Position numbers and translations under genes: made by a program. The notes below the pieces were generated by a model. That model had not been told where the DNA came from, searched no databases, and saw only the letters and a list, made by a program, of their open reading frames with translations. From Acidobacteriota bacterium (GTDB lineage Bacteria > Acidobacteriota > Aminicenantia > Aminicenantales > Saccharicenantaceae), in NCBI GenBank assembly GCA_022711665.1, contig JAKLEN010000006.1, forward strand, positions 62,001 to 126,000: DNA of 64,000 nt, given 5' to 3'. Of the stretch, positions 25,701 through 36,000 are shown one piece after another (the stretch's first letter is position 1; every line of letters starts with the position of its first letter).

Positions 25701-26128
25701 TCTGGCGCTACAACGGGACGGGGGGCCAGGTTCGGGTCTGGTACATGAACGGGATCAGCATCATCGGCGGGGCCAACCTGTGCGCCGTGCCGGACCTTAA
25801 CTGGCAGGTTGGCGGGACGGGAGACTTCAACAAGGACGGCAGCGTCGACATCCTCTGGCGCTACAACGGGACGGGCGGCCGGAACCGGGTCTGGTACATG
25901 AACGGCGTCAGCATCATCGGCGGGGCGGACCTGCTGGCGGTCTCGGACCTGAACTGGCAGATCGGCGGGGTGGCGGACTACAGCGGGGACGGGAACGTGG
26001 ACGTCGTGTGGCGCTACGCCGGCGCGGCGGGCTATGTCTACGTCTGGGACCTGAACGGGATCGCCTGGACGCAGACGGAAAAGCTGGCCGTGGTTACCGA
26101 CCAGAATTGGAGGATCGTCAGCCGATAG
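22709..26128 (+). CDS. Secreted plant-type LRR protein with Fn3 and FG-GAP cassette (paralog 1)
   Basis: This 1139-aa protein has a signal peptide (to about residue 23) and an N-cap like plant LRRNT_2 (QRQALIALYNATGGDSW). Sixteen 24-residue LRRs follow at about residues 80-475, with consensus LxxLxLxxNxLxGxIPxxLGxL as in plant receptor-like proteins. A fibronectin III-like domain (about 500-600) is next. Then come a carboxypeptidase-regulatory-like domain (603-685), a Kre9/Knh1-like domain (SPNGGEAWTAGTSHAITW, 685-775) and the shared FG-GAP cassette (779-1139). Extracellular ligand binding is likely, partner unknown. The G9 tract at 25459-25467 lies in frame. The 3' half is nearly identical to that of the next gene. 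Confidence 0.9.
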   Translation: MKRAAFVVISILLAGFGLSALAAIPASQRQALIALYNATGGDSWTNRTGWKTPPLDSDGFAMPGTENTWYGVTTGASNTTVTGINLSSNNLVGSLPSSISDLTGLTALNLHTNLLSGSLPASLGSLTGLTLLHLYQNSFTGSLPTELGSLTNLTVFDAYQNQFTGSIPASFGGLTSLQSLLLQSNQLEGGLPAELASLTNLQQLNFHSNLLTGSIPAGYGGMTSLRSLRLHGNSLSGNLPTELGNLTNLQELYLGENGFSGSIPSSLGNLSNLLYLYMEYNSLEGSIPASFGGLTNLLVLSLHHNQLSGTIPAELGNMTSLGDLSIQLNQLTGSIPPELGSLAALEILDLHANLLTGSIPSQLGNLSSLLYLYLQGNQLTGAIPTALGSLTNLLYLRLDENDLSGGLPGELGSLTNLIDLWACGNMLTGTIPASLGSLVNLQYLHLHGNALEGPVPTAITNLTALLPEGTDIGYNALYSSDSAVTAFLNSKDADWSATQTVAPTGLTATALDGANILVSWVPIAYTAHTGYYALFSSEAAGGPYTDIGHTANKSAASLQVGGLTPGLTYYFVVKTHTDAHAGNQNALDSHESAEVSATAWTQVNVRITGTILAGGSPLAGVVLSGLPGNPVTNASGVYDVTASAGWSGTVTPTLAGYTFTPASRTYASVTEDQLSQDYAAALVPATITVTSPNGGEAWTAGTSHAITWSSTGLADSVTIDLYKGGVYSKTLGTAAATAGTFAWTIASNETAGTDYRVLVWQGSVSDDSDADFTVTAAVRVDFNKDGREDLLWRYYGTGGRNRAWFLGATGGTALLQAGPDPELQAGATAGGIAGSAERIAGMMGASRSGKLIVADPRDAVDPRSWREGWKSGAESRKDGSDPEMNALPLSAGVSDPGLAAAVCAADPAMTIQATALLGGGDIPAVSDMTWQIVGTGDFNNDGSVDVLWRYNGAGGKVRVWYMSGTTLLSGADITSVSDLSWQVAGTGDFNKDGHVDILWRYNGTGGQVRVWYMNGISIIGGANLCAVPDLNWQVGGTGDFNKDGSVDILWRYNGTGGRNRVWYMNGVSIIGGADLLAVSDLNWQIGGVADYSGDGNVDVVWRYAGAAGYVYVWDLNGIAWTQTEKLAVVTDQNWRIVSR
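24502..26091 (+). repeat. 1.6-kb near-identical segment, copy 1
   Basis: This segment covers the carboxypeptidase-regulatory-like, Kre9-like and FG-GAP part of the first LRR gene. Copy 2 is at 28161-29755. From about 25040 onward the two differ at only a few sites, whereas the LRR halves are clearly diverged. This fits gene conversion or recent segmental duplication. Confidence 0.9.
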
Positions 26129-26367
26129 CTTCATAACCGTACCGTCGCCGATACGCCGGAACCCATCTTGAAGGTCCTTCCTCCGGCCGTTTGATTACCC
26201 GGCAGCGGGGAGGAGGCTCACCGCTTCGGGGGAGGCGAAAATCACCTTTAGGGGCGATTACAATCGTATCGGCAAAACATTGATAATAAACGAATAAATT
26301 AATATCGCGATGAGCCACGGGAACCCATGAATCTCTCTATCTCACGTCGCTCCTGAAAGCGCAGACC

Positions 26368-29300
26368 ATGAAAAGATCGAGCACCGTCCTTCTTCTGTTC
26401 ACACTGATCTTCCTGCCGGCCGTTCTCCGGGGGGCCATCCCGGCGTCCGAACGGCAGGCCCTGATCGCCTTCTACGCCTCCACGGGCGGCGATTCCTGGA
26501 CCGTCAACACCGGCTGGAAAACGGAGCCCCTCGACGCCGACGGCTTCGCCCTGCCCGGAACCGAGAACACCTGGTACGGCGTCACCACCGATTCCTCGAA
26601 CTCCATGGTCACGGCCCTGATCCTGGCCTCGAACAACCTCGTCGGGTCGCTGCCGGCCGGGATCGGCGATCTGCCGAACCTGACGATCCTCAACGTCCGG
26701 GGCAACCGGCTGTCCGGGTCGCTGCCGGCGGAGCTGTGGACACTCACGAATCTCACCGTTCTGCAGTTGTACCAGAACGAGTTCAGCGGCACGCTCGCGG
26801 CCGAGATCGGGGACCTGACGAACCTCACGGCGCTCAATCTCTATGCCAATCAGCTCACCGGCTCGCTGCCCTCGAGCCTGGGCAACCTGGTCAACCTTCA
26901 GACCCTGTCCCTCTATTCCAACCAGCTCAGCGGCGAGATCCCCGTCGAGCTCGGGAACCTCGTCAACCTGACGACTCTCGATCTTCACAGCAACCAGCTC
27001 TCCGGCTCGATCCCATCGAGCCTGGGCGGCCTGTCGGCCCTGCGGGACCTCTTCCTGCACTCGAACGCCCTGACCGGGTCGCTGCCCACGGAGCTGGGGA
27101 ACCTGACGTCCTTGAGGAAGCTCTATCTTCGCTACAACCAGCTGACCGGGTCGATCCCGGCGAGCTTCGGCGGCCTGGCCTATCTCCAGGAATTTGTCGC
27201 CGGCAACAACCTGCTCTCCGGCTCGATCCCGACCGAGCTCGGCGGCCTGGCCGCCCTGACGACGCTCGACCTCCGCTTCAACGAGCTCGAGGGGTCCATC
27301 CCGGCCTCGTTCTCCGGGCTGAGCTCCATCCGGACGCTCTATCTCCAGTTCAACAACCTGACCGGGTCCCTCCCGGTCGAGCTCGGCGGCCTGACGACCT
27401 TGACCGATCTCCGCCTCCAGTCCAACCAGCTGACGGGGACGATCCCGGCCGAGCTGGGCAACCTGACCAACCTGGTCTGGCTCTATATCCACCTCAATCA
27501 GCTGAGCGGCGCCATCCCGACGACCCTGGCGAACCTGACCAAGCTGGGCTATCTCCATCTCTACTCCAACCAGTTGACCGGCTCCATCCCGCCGGAGCTG
27601 GGGACGCTCTCCCAGCTGGTCGATCTGACGATCAACAGCAACGCGCTCGAAGGGTCGATCCCGGCCGAGCTCGGCAACCTGACCAGGCTGCAGATCTTCA
27701 ACATCTACGGCAATAAGCTGAGCGGGGCCATCCCCGCGTCGCTGACCAACCTGACGGCCCTCGTCCCGGCCTCGACGAACCTCGGCTACAACGCCCTCTA
27801 CAGCTCCGACGGGACGCTGACGGCCTTCCTGAACGCGGCGGACCCGGACTGGGCCTCGACGCAGACAGTCGCGCCTTCAAGCGTGACGGCCACTTCCGTG
27901 GACGGTGCCGGCATACTTATTTCCTGGTCGCCGATCGCCTTCAGCGGCTACACCGGCTATTATCAGGTCTTCGTCTCCGAGACCGCGGGCGGGCCGTACA
28001 CAGCCGCCGGCCAGACCGCGAACAAGACGACGTCATCGCTCCAGCTGACCGGCTTTACGCCGGGCCGGACTTACTACTTCGTCGTCCGGACGCACACGGA
28101 CGCCCACGCGGCGAACGCCAACGCCCTCGACAGTCTCGACAGCGCCGAGGCCTCGGCCACGGCCTGGACCCAGGTCAACGTCCGGATCACGGGGACGATC
28201 CTGGCCGGCGAGTCGCCGCTGGCTGGTGTCGTCCTGTCGGGCCTCGCCGGCGATCCCATGACCAACGCCTTGGGGGTCTATGACGTGACGGCCTCGGCCG
28301 GCTGGAGCGGGATGGTGACGCCGACGCTGGCCGGCTATACGTTCACGCCGGCCTCGCGGACCTACGCCTCGGTCACCGAGGACCAGCTCAACCAGGATTA
28401 CGCGGCGGCCCTGGTGCCGGCGACGATCACGGTCACTTCGCCCAACGGGGGAGAGGCCTGGACGGCCGGGACGAGCCACGCGGTCACGTGGACGTCCACT
28501 GGGCTCGCGGACAGCGTCACGGTCGACCTCTACAAGGGCGGCGTATACCAGGAGACCCTGGGCACGGCCGGCGCGACGGCCGGGACGTTCGCCTGGACGA
28601 TCACCTCGAGCGAGACGGCTGGGACAGACTACCGGGTGCTCGTCTGGCAGGGCAGCGTCTCGGATGACTCGGACGCCGATTTTACCGTGACCGCGGCCGT
28701 GCGGGTCGACTTCAACAAGGACGGCCGCGAGGATCTTCTCTGGCGGTATTACGGAACGGGCGGCCGCAACCGGGCCTGGCTTCTCGGCGCTACGGGGGGC
28801 ACGGCGCTCCTGCTGGCCGGGCCGGACCCCGAGCTGCAGGCCGGGGCGACGGCCGGCGGGATCGCCGGTTCCGCGGAACGGATCGCCGGTATGATGGGCG
28901 CGAGCCGGTCGGGAAAGCTGATCGTGGCCGACCCCCGCGACGCCGTGGATCCCCGGAGATGGAGAGAAGGGCGGAAGAGCGGGGCGGAAGGCCGGAAAGG
29001 CACGGAAGGATCGGATCCGGAGATGAGCGCGCTGCCTCTTAGCGCCGGAGTGTCCGATCCCGGCCTGGCCGCCGCGGTGTGCGCGGCCGACCCGGCCATG
29101 ACTATCCAGGCCACGGCCCTCCTGGGGGGGGGCGACATTCCGGCCGTTTCCGACATGACCTGGCAGATAGTCGGGACGGGAGACTTCAACAACGACGGCA
29201 GCGTTGATGTTCTGTGGCGCTACAACGGCGCCGGCGGCAAGGTCCGGGTCTGGTACATGAGCGGGACGACGCTCCTCTCGGGAGCGGATATTACGTCGGT

Positions 29301-29793
29301 ATCCGACTTGAGCTGGCAGGTCGCCGGGACGGGGGACTTCAACAAGGACGGCCATGTGGACATCCTCTGGCGCTACAACGGGACGGGGGGCCAGGTTCGG
29401 GTCTGGTACATGAACGGGATCAGCATCATCGGCGGGGCCAACCTGTGCGCCGTGCCGGACCTTAACTGGCAGGTTGGCGGGACGGGAGACTTCAACAAGG
29501 ACGGCAGCGTCGACATCCTCTGGCGCTACAACGGGACGGGCGGCCGGAACCGGGTCTGGTACATGAACGGCGTCAGCATCATCGGCGGGGCGGACCTGCT
29601 GGCGGTCTCGGACCTGAACTGGCAGATCGGCGGGGTGGCGGACTACAGCGGGGACGGGAACGTGGACGTCGTGTGGCGCTACGCCGGCGCGGCGGGCTAT
29701 GTCTACGTCTGGGACCTGAACGGGATCGCCTGGACGCAGACGGAGAAGCTGGCCGCGGCCACAGACCAAAACTGGAAAATAGTCAGCCGCTGA
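26368..29793 (+). CDS. Secreted plant-type LRR protein with Fn3 and FG-GAP cassette (paralog 2)
   Basis: This 1141-aa tandem paralog has the same order: signal peptide, cap (ERQALIAFYASTGGDSW), sixteen 24-residue LRRs, Fn3-like domain, carboxypeptidase-regulatory-like domain, Kre9-like domain and FG-GAP cassette ending QNWKIVSR. The exposed LRR residues differ widely from paralog 1 while the back half is almost the same. This suggests binding specificity diverges on a conserved base. The linker inside the first FG-GAP repeat is a few residues longer than in paralog 1 (GRKGTEGSDPEM versus SRKDGSDPEM). The ribosome-binding site is weak. A G9 tract lies at 29124-29132. Confidence 0.9.
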   Translation: MKRSSTVLLLFTLIFLPAVLRGAIPASERQALIAFYASTGGDSWTVNTGWKTEPLDADGFALPGTENTWYGVTTDSSNSMVTALILASNNLVGSLPAGIGDLPNLTILNVRGNRLSGSLPAELWTLTNLTVLQLYQNEFSGTLAAEIGDLTNLTALNLYANQLTGSLPSSLGNLVNLQTLSLYSNQLSGEIPVELGNLVNLTTLDLHSNQLSGSIPSSLGGLSALRDLFLHSNALTGSLPTELGNLTSLRKLYLRYNQLTGSIPASFGGLAYLQEFVAGNNLLSGSIPTELGGLAALTTLDLRFNELEGSIPASFSGLSSIRTLYLQFNNLTGSLPVELGGLTTLTDLRLQSNQLTGTIPAELGNLTNLVWLYIHLNQLSGAIPTTLANLTKLGYLHLYSNQLTGSIPPELGTLSQLVDLTINSNALEGSIPAELGNLTRLQIFNIYGNKLSGAIPASLTNLTALVPASTNLGYNALYSSDGTLTAFLNAADPDWASTQTVAPSSVTATSVDGAGILISWSPIAFSGYTGYYQVFVSETAGGPYTAAGQTANKTTSSLQLTGFTPGRTYYFVVRTHTDAHAANANALDSLDSAEASATAWTQVNVRITGTILAGESPLAGVVLSGLAGDPMTNALGVYDVTASAGWSGMVTPTLAGYTFTPASRTYASVTEDQLNQDYAAALVPATITVTSPNGGEAWTAGTSHAVTWTSTGLADSVTVDLYKGGVYQETLGTAGATAGTFAWTITSSETAGTDYRVLVWQGSVSDDSDADFTVTAAVRVDFNKDGREDLLWRYYGTGGRNRAWLLGATGGTALLLAGPDPELQAGATAGGIAGSAERIAGMMGASRSGKLIVADPRDAVDPRRWREGRKSGAEGRKGTEGSDPEMSALPLSAGVSDPGLAAAVCAADPAMTIQATALLGGGDIPAVSDMTWQIVGTGDFNNDGSVDVLWRYNGAGGKVRVWYMSGTTLLSGADITSVSDLSWQVAGTGDFNKDGHVDILWRYNGTGGQVRVWYMNGISIIGGANLCAVPDLNWQVGGTGDFNKDGSVDILWRYNGTGGRNRVWYMNGVSIIGGADLLAVSDLNWQIGGVADYSGDGNVDVVWRYAGAAGYVYVWDLNGIAWTQTEKLAAATDQNWKIVSR
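28161..29755 (+). repeat. 1.6-kb near-identical segment, copy 2
   Basis: Partner of 24502-26091. The last bases before the stop (CGGCCACAGACC versus TGGTTACCGACC) mark the right limit of near-identity. Confidence 0.9.
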
Positions 29794-30020
29794 TCGTCCA
29801 AAATATTTGCTTGCAATATCGCGCGAATTGTCGCAAAATTCTGCCATCTTAAGGGTAAAAGTGGAGTAGCGGGAAGCCGCACAAGTGTTTCCCCGGCTCT
29901 ATCGATGACTCTGATTCCCTTCCCTCATCCTCTGTTCCGGCTTAGTTGAGAACGGGCCGGCCGGAGCCGGTCCGGGTCCGATAAGGGTGCCGGCGACCGG
30001 CGCACCGGAGGGAGGGTTCG

Positions 30021-33000
30021 ATGAAAAAGTCCCGTCTCGTCCTCGTCCTTTCCTGCCTTTTCCTCGGTCTGGCCCTGGCTTTCGCGGCCGCGGAATTCCG
30101 GAAGAGCGTCCAGCCCGTCGCCAGCGGCGGGACGATCAAGGGGCTGCCCGACATCGCCTATGACGCCCAGGCCGATAAATACCTGGTCGTCTGGCAGGAC
30201 CGGGCCGGACGGAACGCCGAAGATTGGGACGTCAGGAGCCGGATCCTGGACGGCGACGGGAATCCCGTCGGCCGGGTCATGCATATCGCCTCCTCGGGCG
30301 AAGACGAGCGGCATCCCCGGGTCGCGGCGAGCGGCGCCGGTTCATGGCTGGTCGTCTGGTCGACGGGGAAATCAATCGAATCCTGCACCGTCGACGCCGA
30401 AGGCCGGATCGACGGCTTCGGGAGCCTTACGCCGGGCGCTGCGAGGCCCGTCGATCGGCCCGATATCGGCTTCTCCAGCCTGGACGGACGGTTCTTCGTC
30501 ATCTGGGAGGAGCTCGACGAATCCGGGCTCGAGGTGATCAAGGGCCGGAGCATCGGCGGACCCGGCGAAGAGGCTCGCCAAGCCATCGTCCTCGGCCGTT
30601 CGGCCTATGACAGCCTCCAGAATCCCTCCATCAACCAAGCCGGCGGGAATTTCTTCGTGGCTTGGGAGAAGCAGGCGGCGGGCGGCCGCGTCGACATCGA
30701 AGGCCGGGAGGTCCCGGCCGGCGCGGCCTCGGCCGACGAGCTGGGAAACGTTCTCGTGCTGGCCGGCGACGGGGCCCGGAACACCGCCCCAAGCGTGACC
30801 GGCGCGGCCGGAACGGCGGGGTACATCGTGGTCTGGCAGGCCCGGCGCGGCCCGCGCCGCTCGGACATCGCCTTCGCCGGCACCGACGGCCAGGCGATAC
30901 TCCAGTCCGGCGATCTGACGGCGACGGAGTCCGAGCTTGAGTCCCGTCCGACGGCCTTCGCCACCGGGCTCGCCGGCCGGGTCCTCGTGACCTATCAGAC
31001 GGCCAGCCTCGAGTCCCCGGGCGTGCGCGACATCGCGGCCAGGACCCTCGGTTGGGGCGACACGGCCGCCTCGGCCGGGGTCGTCCTCGACGAAGAGCGG
31101 CTTGGCGGCGGCAATCCCGCGATCGTCCGGGCCGCCGGGGCCAACGGGCGCGGGATCATCGTCTGGGACGTCAAGGAGGGGAGCGGGACGGAGCTGTATT
31201 CCCGGGGCTGGCAGGAGGCGTCTCTCGCCGACGCGCCCGTCGCCGTGGATGAGCCGGTCGTCGCCCTGGCCGATGTCACCATTTCGGGACAGGTCACGTT
31301 CGGCGGCCTGGGCCAGGCCGACGTCCTCCTGGGAGGCTTTCCCACCGCCGTCAGGACCGACGCCCTGGGCTTCTATGCGGCCGCGGTGCCTTCCGGATGG
31401 ACCGGAACGGTGACCCCGGCCCAGCCCGGCTTCACGTTCACCCCGGCCAGCCTGGCCTATACGAACCTGACGGCCGACGCGACGGACCAGAACTACGCGG
31501 CGGCCTTCGCCGGCGGCGTCGATGACGCCTACGAGGACAACGACACGTTCGAGACCGCGCCCTCCCTGCCGCTCGGCACGACCCACGACCTGGTGCTCAA
31601 CGACGAGGATTGGTTCAAGTTCTATGTTCCCGCCGAGGACGCCGGCAAGGACCTCAAGGTCCGCGTTTGGGGGACGGGCTTCCCCGATGCGACGACGCGG
31701 CGGGACCTGGACTTCGGGGTCCTGGACGCTTCCGGCAATCTCCTGAGTTATAGCGTGAGCTGGGCGCCCGACGAAACGGCCTTCGTCTGCGCCGTCGCCG
31801 AAGGCTGGTACTATGTCGTTCAGTACCATATCGGGGCCGGGGGGACGGTCTACTCCCTGTCGGTTGAAGTGAGCGACGCCTTCGGCCTCGCCTATATCAG
31901 CGGGCAGGTGCTGGACGATGAGGAGGAGACCCCGGTCGCCGGGGCGACCGTGGAGCTCTACGCCATGCCGTTCGATGAGAACGTCACCCGGCCCATGGTC
32001 TTCACGGACGCGAACGGCTATTACAGGCTCGGCTGGCTTCCTGGGGATTACACGCTCCGTTTCAACATGCGAGATTTCGGCGATGACGGCGTCGCCTGGA
32101 CGCCCGACGCGAACTACCTCGGGGACGTCTATGAGTACGAACATGTCCTGACGCTGACCGGCGGGGCGTCCCTCGAGAACGTCAATATGTACCTGGTCCC
32201 CGGAGGGACGATCACCGGTCAGATAACAGACGGGACCGGGGCGCCGCGCGCCAACGCGAGAGCGTATGTATGGCTCGGCAACGGGACGAGCGTCGCCAGC
32301 GCTTTCGCCGATATCGGCGGATACCGGATCGATCGGCTCCGGGCCGCCAACTACGCGGTCCGCGCCCGGACGTGGTCCGGCCCCCTGATCAACGAGTGGT
32401 TCGACGACAAGGCGCTCTTCGCTTCGGCCGACCCGGTCGGGGCCGCCGCCGCCGGGACGACGGCGGGCATCGACGTGTCGCTCGACGAGAAGACCTGGGG
32501 CACGATCACGGGCCGCGTCCTCGACGCCGACATGAACCCCGTGGGCAACCTGCAGGTCGGCATCATGGATCCGATGGGGCTGATGCTGTGGATTATCCGG
32601 ACCGACGGCGATGGCTACTACACCCATTCGCGGGTGCCGGCCGGCGACTGGAAGGTCTATTTCAACGCTGCCTCGGTGGGCGCCTCCCTGGTCTCCCAGT
32701 ACTACCCGGGCACGCGTTTCCTGTCTGAAGCAGAAACGGTACATGTCGTCGCCGGCGCGGTGACCGAAAGCATCGATGCTGTGCTCCCGGCCGCCGGGTC
32801 CATCTCCGGCCGGATATTGAACAACAACGGCACTGTGGACGTCGTCGCTTTCGATACGGCCAGCAATTACCAGCGGAGCATCTCGTTGCTCGCCTCCCTT
32901 GCCGGGGAGCCGACCTATACCCTCAATAACCTGCCGCCGGGAACTTATAGGATCATGGCCAGTCCCAGCCAGCAGGGCGACCGCATTCCGCACTGGTATC

Positions 33001-36000
33001 CGGACGCGACGTCCTACGCCGCGGCCGGCACCGTCACGGTCGCGGCCGGCGCGACGACCGAAAACATCGATGTCACCCTCTCGGGGGGAGGCGGCATGAT
33101 CATCGGCCGGGTGGTCAACTCCTACGGCTACCCCGTCCCCCGGGTCAACGTCGTCGCCCAGGACGCCTCGAAACAGGCCTTCTACGCCGGCACGATCTCC
33201 GACGGCGACGGCTACTTCACGATCCGTCAGGTGCCTCCCGGATCGGTCAAGGTCTATTTCAACGCCGACGCGAACTGGTTGCCTTACGTCTCCGAATACT
33301 ATAACGACAAGACGAGCCACGATGCGGCCGACGCGGTCACTGTGAACGAAGGCGAAACGACGGCGCTCAGCGACGCCGCGCTGGCCAACCAGCCGGAATT
33401 GGCGATCACGACGGCCTCGCTCGCGGGCGGGGAGATAGGCGTGGTCTACAGCCAGCAGCTCGGCGCCGCGGGCGGCCGGCCGCTCTATCGCTGGTCGCTC
33501 TATTCTGGGGACCTGCCCGGAGGGCTGACGATGACCTCTGGGGGCCTGATCTCCGGCGTGCCCAACGTGACGGGCACGTTCAGTTTCATGGTCACCTTGA
33601 CCGATTCGTCCTTGGGGCAGGTGTCCATAACCCAGGGGCTGTCCATCACGATCGGCGAATACACGGGCGAGGGCTTCACGGTCAGCGGGACCGTGACGTC
33701 CGGCGGGACGCCGCTGGCCGGCGTCACGCTCGAGGGCTTCGAGCCTCCGGCGGTGACCGACAGCGCGGGCCGGTACGCCGCCGTCGTCGTGCGATCGTTC
33801 TGGGGCACGGTCACGCCCATCCTGGCGGGCTATGCCTTCGATCCGCCTCTCCGCGAATACATCGTCGTCAACTCCGACCTCACGGGCCAGGATTACGCGG
33901 CTTCGGCGGGCCATGTGCTTTCGGGCCAGGTGACCCTGAACGGCGCGGGCCATGGCGGCGTCCTGATGGCCGGCCTGCCCGCCGCCCTCCGGACGGATGA
34001 CAACGGGGGCTATTCGATGATGCTGCCCGACGGTTGGTCGGGCACCGTGACCCCGACGCTGCCGGGATTCACGTTCTCGCCGGCCCATCTGGATTATGCC
34101 GGGATCAGCGCCGATACGACCGCCCAGAACTACGTCGCGGAATACCCCGGCGGGGCCGATGACGCCTACGAGGACAACGACACGTTCGAGACGGCGGCCG
34201 CCGTCACGCTGGGGACGAACATCCCGAACCTCGTCCTCAACGATCAGGATTGGTTCAAGGTCCTGGTCCCGGCCGAGGACGCCGGCAAGGTCCTGGCCGT
34301 CCGCATCCGGGCGATCTCCTTCCCCAACGGCACGGCCCACGCCGACCCGACGAAGTCCATGGACCTCGACTTCGGCGTCATGGACGCCGCCGGGACCCTC
34401 CTGACCTATAACATGAGCGGAGACATCGACGAGGTCTCCTTCATCCCCGACATCCAGCCCGGCTGGTACTATATCGCCCATACCTATCTCGGCAGTCCGG
34501 GGGCGGTCTACGAGCTCTACGCCGGCACGAGCGACAACTTCCCGGTCGCCACCATCTCCGGCAGGGTCTCCGACGAGGCCGACCAGGGGATCGACGGCGT
34601 GACCGTCGCCCTTTACGGCGTGCCTTTCGACTGGAACGTCTGCCGGCAGATGGCCATCACGGACGCCGACGGCAACTACAAGATCGCGGCCTTCCCGGGC
34701 AACTACCAAGTCAAGGCTAACCTCGAGGATTTCAACGTCAGCCCGATCGACGCGCTGCCCGACGGCTGGCTGCCCGTCCGCAACTTCCTGGGGAACTCCT
34801 ACGATTACGACCGGACGGTGACCCTCGACACGGCGGCGCCGATCACCGGCGCCGATGTCGTGCTGCCGTCCGCCGGGGCCGTCAGCGGCCGGGTCACGGA
34901 CGGGGAGGGGAATCCGCTCGTTCAAGCGAGGGTCATCGCCTACCTGGCCGGCGCCAGCCAGGCCTCCCAGGCTTTTACCGACGCCGACGGGAACTACTCG
35001 ATCAGGCGATTGAGATCGGCGAACTACGCCATCTTTTTCCGTCCGCCCGCCGGCAGCACGCTGACCCGCGAATGGTATGACGATCAGGGCGCCTTCGGCG
35101 CCAGCCTGCCCGTGGCCGTCACGGCCGGGGCGACGACGACGGGGATCAACGCCGTGCTCGAAGCCGGGGGGCGGATCTCTGGCCTGGTGACGAATGAGTC
35201 TGGAGATCCCCTTCCCGGGGTCGGGGTTGTCGCGTATGAAGCCTCTTCCGTCGCCATGCAATCGGCGACCACTCAAGCCGACGGCAGCTACCTTCTCGAC
35301 AGCCTTCGAGCGGGGACCTACAGCCTTATCTTCAACCCCGCATCCTCGTCCGCCGGCAACTACATGATGCGAACCCACGGCGCCGGAGGACCGATCGCGG
35401 TGGCCGAGGGATACACGACGGCGGGCATCGACGTGGTCCTGCAGCCTGCGGGCTCGATCTCCGGCCGGTTGACCGATGGGGACAACCGGGGCCTCATGAG
35501 CGGCCGCGTCGCGGCCGTCAACGCCGCGACCGGGGATGGCTGGACCGCCGCTCCCGACTTTGAAGGAAATTATCTGATCCGCAACATTCCGCCGGGCAGC
35601 TACAGGGTCCGCTTCGCCAATTCCTCTTATCCGCCGGAGTGGTATCCGGAGGCCGCGAGCGGCGCCGACGCCAGCCTTATTCCCGTGATCGCGGGCGAGA
35701 CCGTGAGCGGCATCGACGGGGTCCTCGAGGCGGACGGCAGCGGTTTCTCCGGGAGGGTCACCGACTCCTCCGGGACCGGGATCCCGGGCCTGGCGGTCGT
35801 GGCCATAGACGGCTTCCTCGATGGATTCAACACCAGCAGCGCCGTCACGAACGCCGACGGCGATTACACGGTCTTGAATGTCCCCCTGGGCACGGCCAGG
35901 GTCCTTTTCCAACCCAACGCCCTGCCTTATGCCGCCGAGTTCTATAACGACAAGCCAAGCTCCGAGACCGCGGACGCGATCCCGATCGTGTCCGGCTCGA

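Noticed and set aside
24170..26134. 654-codon minus-strand frame under the first LRR gene, and a similar one at 28033-29847
   Set aside because: Both are shadows of the FG-GAP region. The repeated 'VVRHPADLPVQVRDRQQ' pattern is the reverse reading of the FG-GAP repeats.
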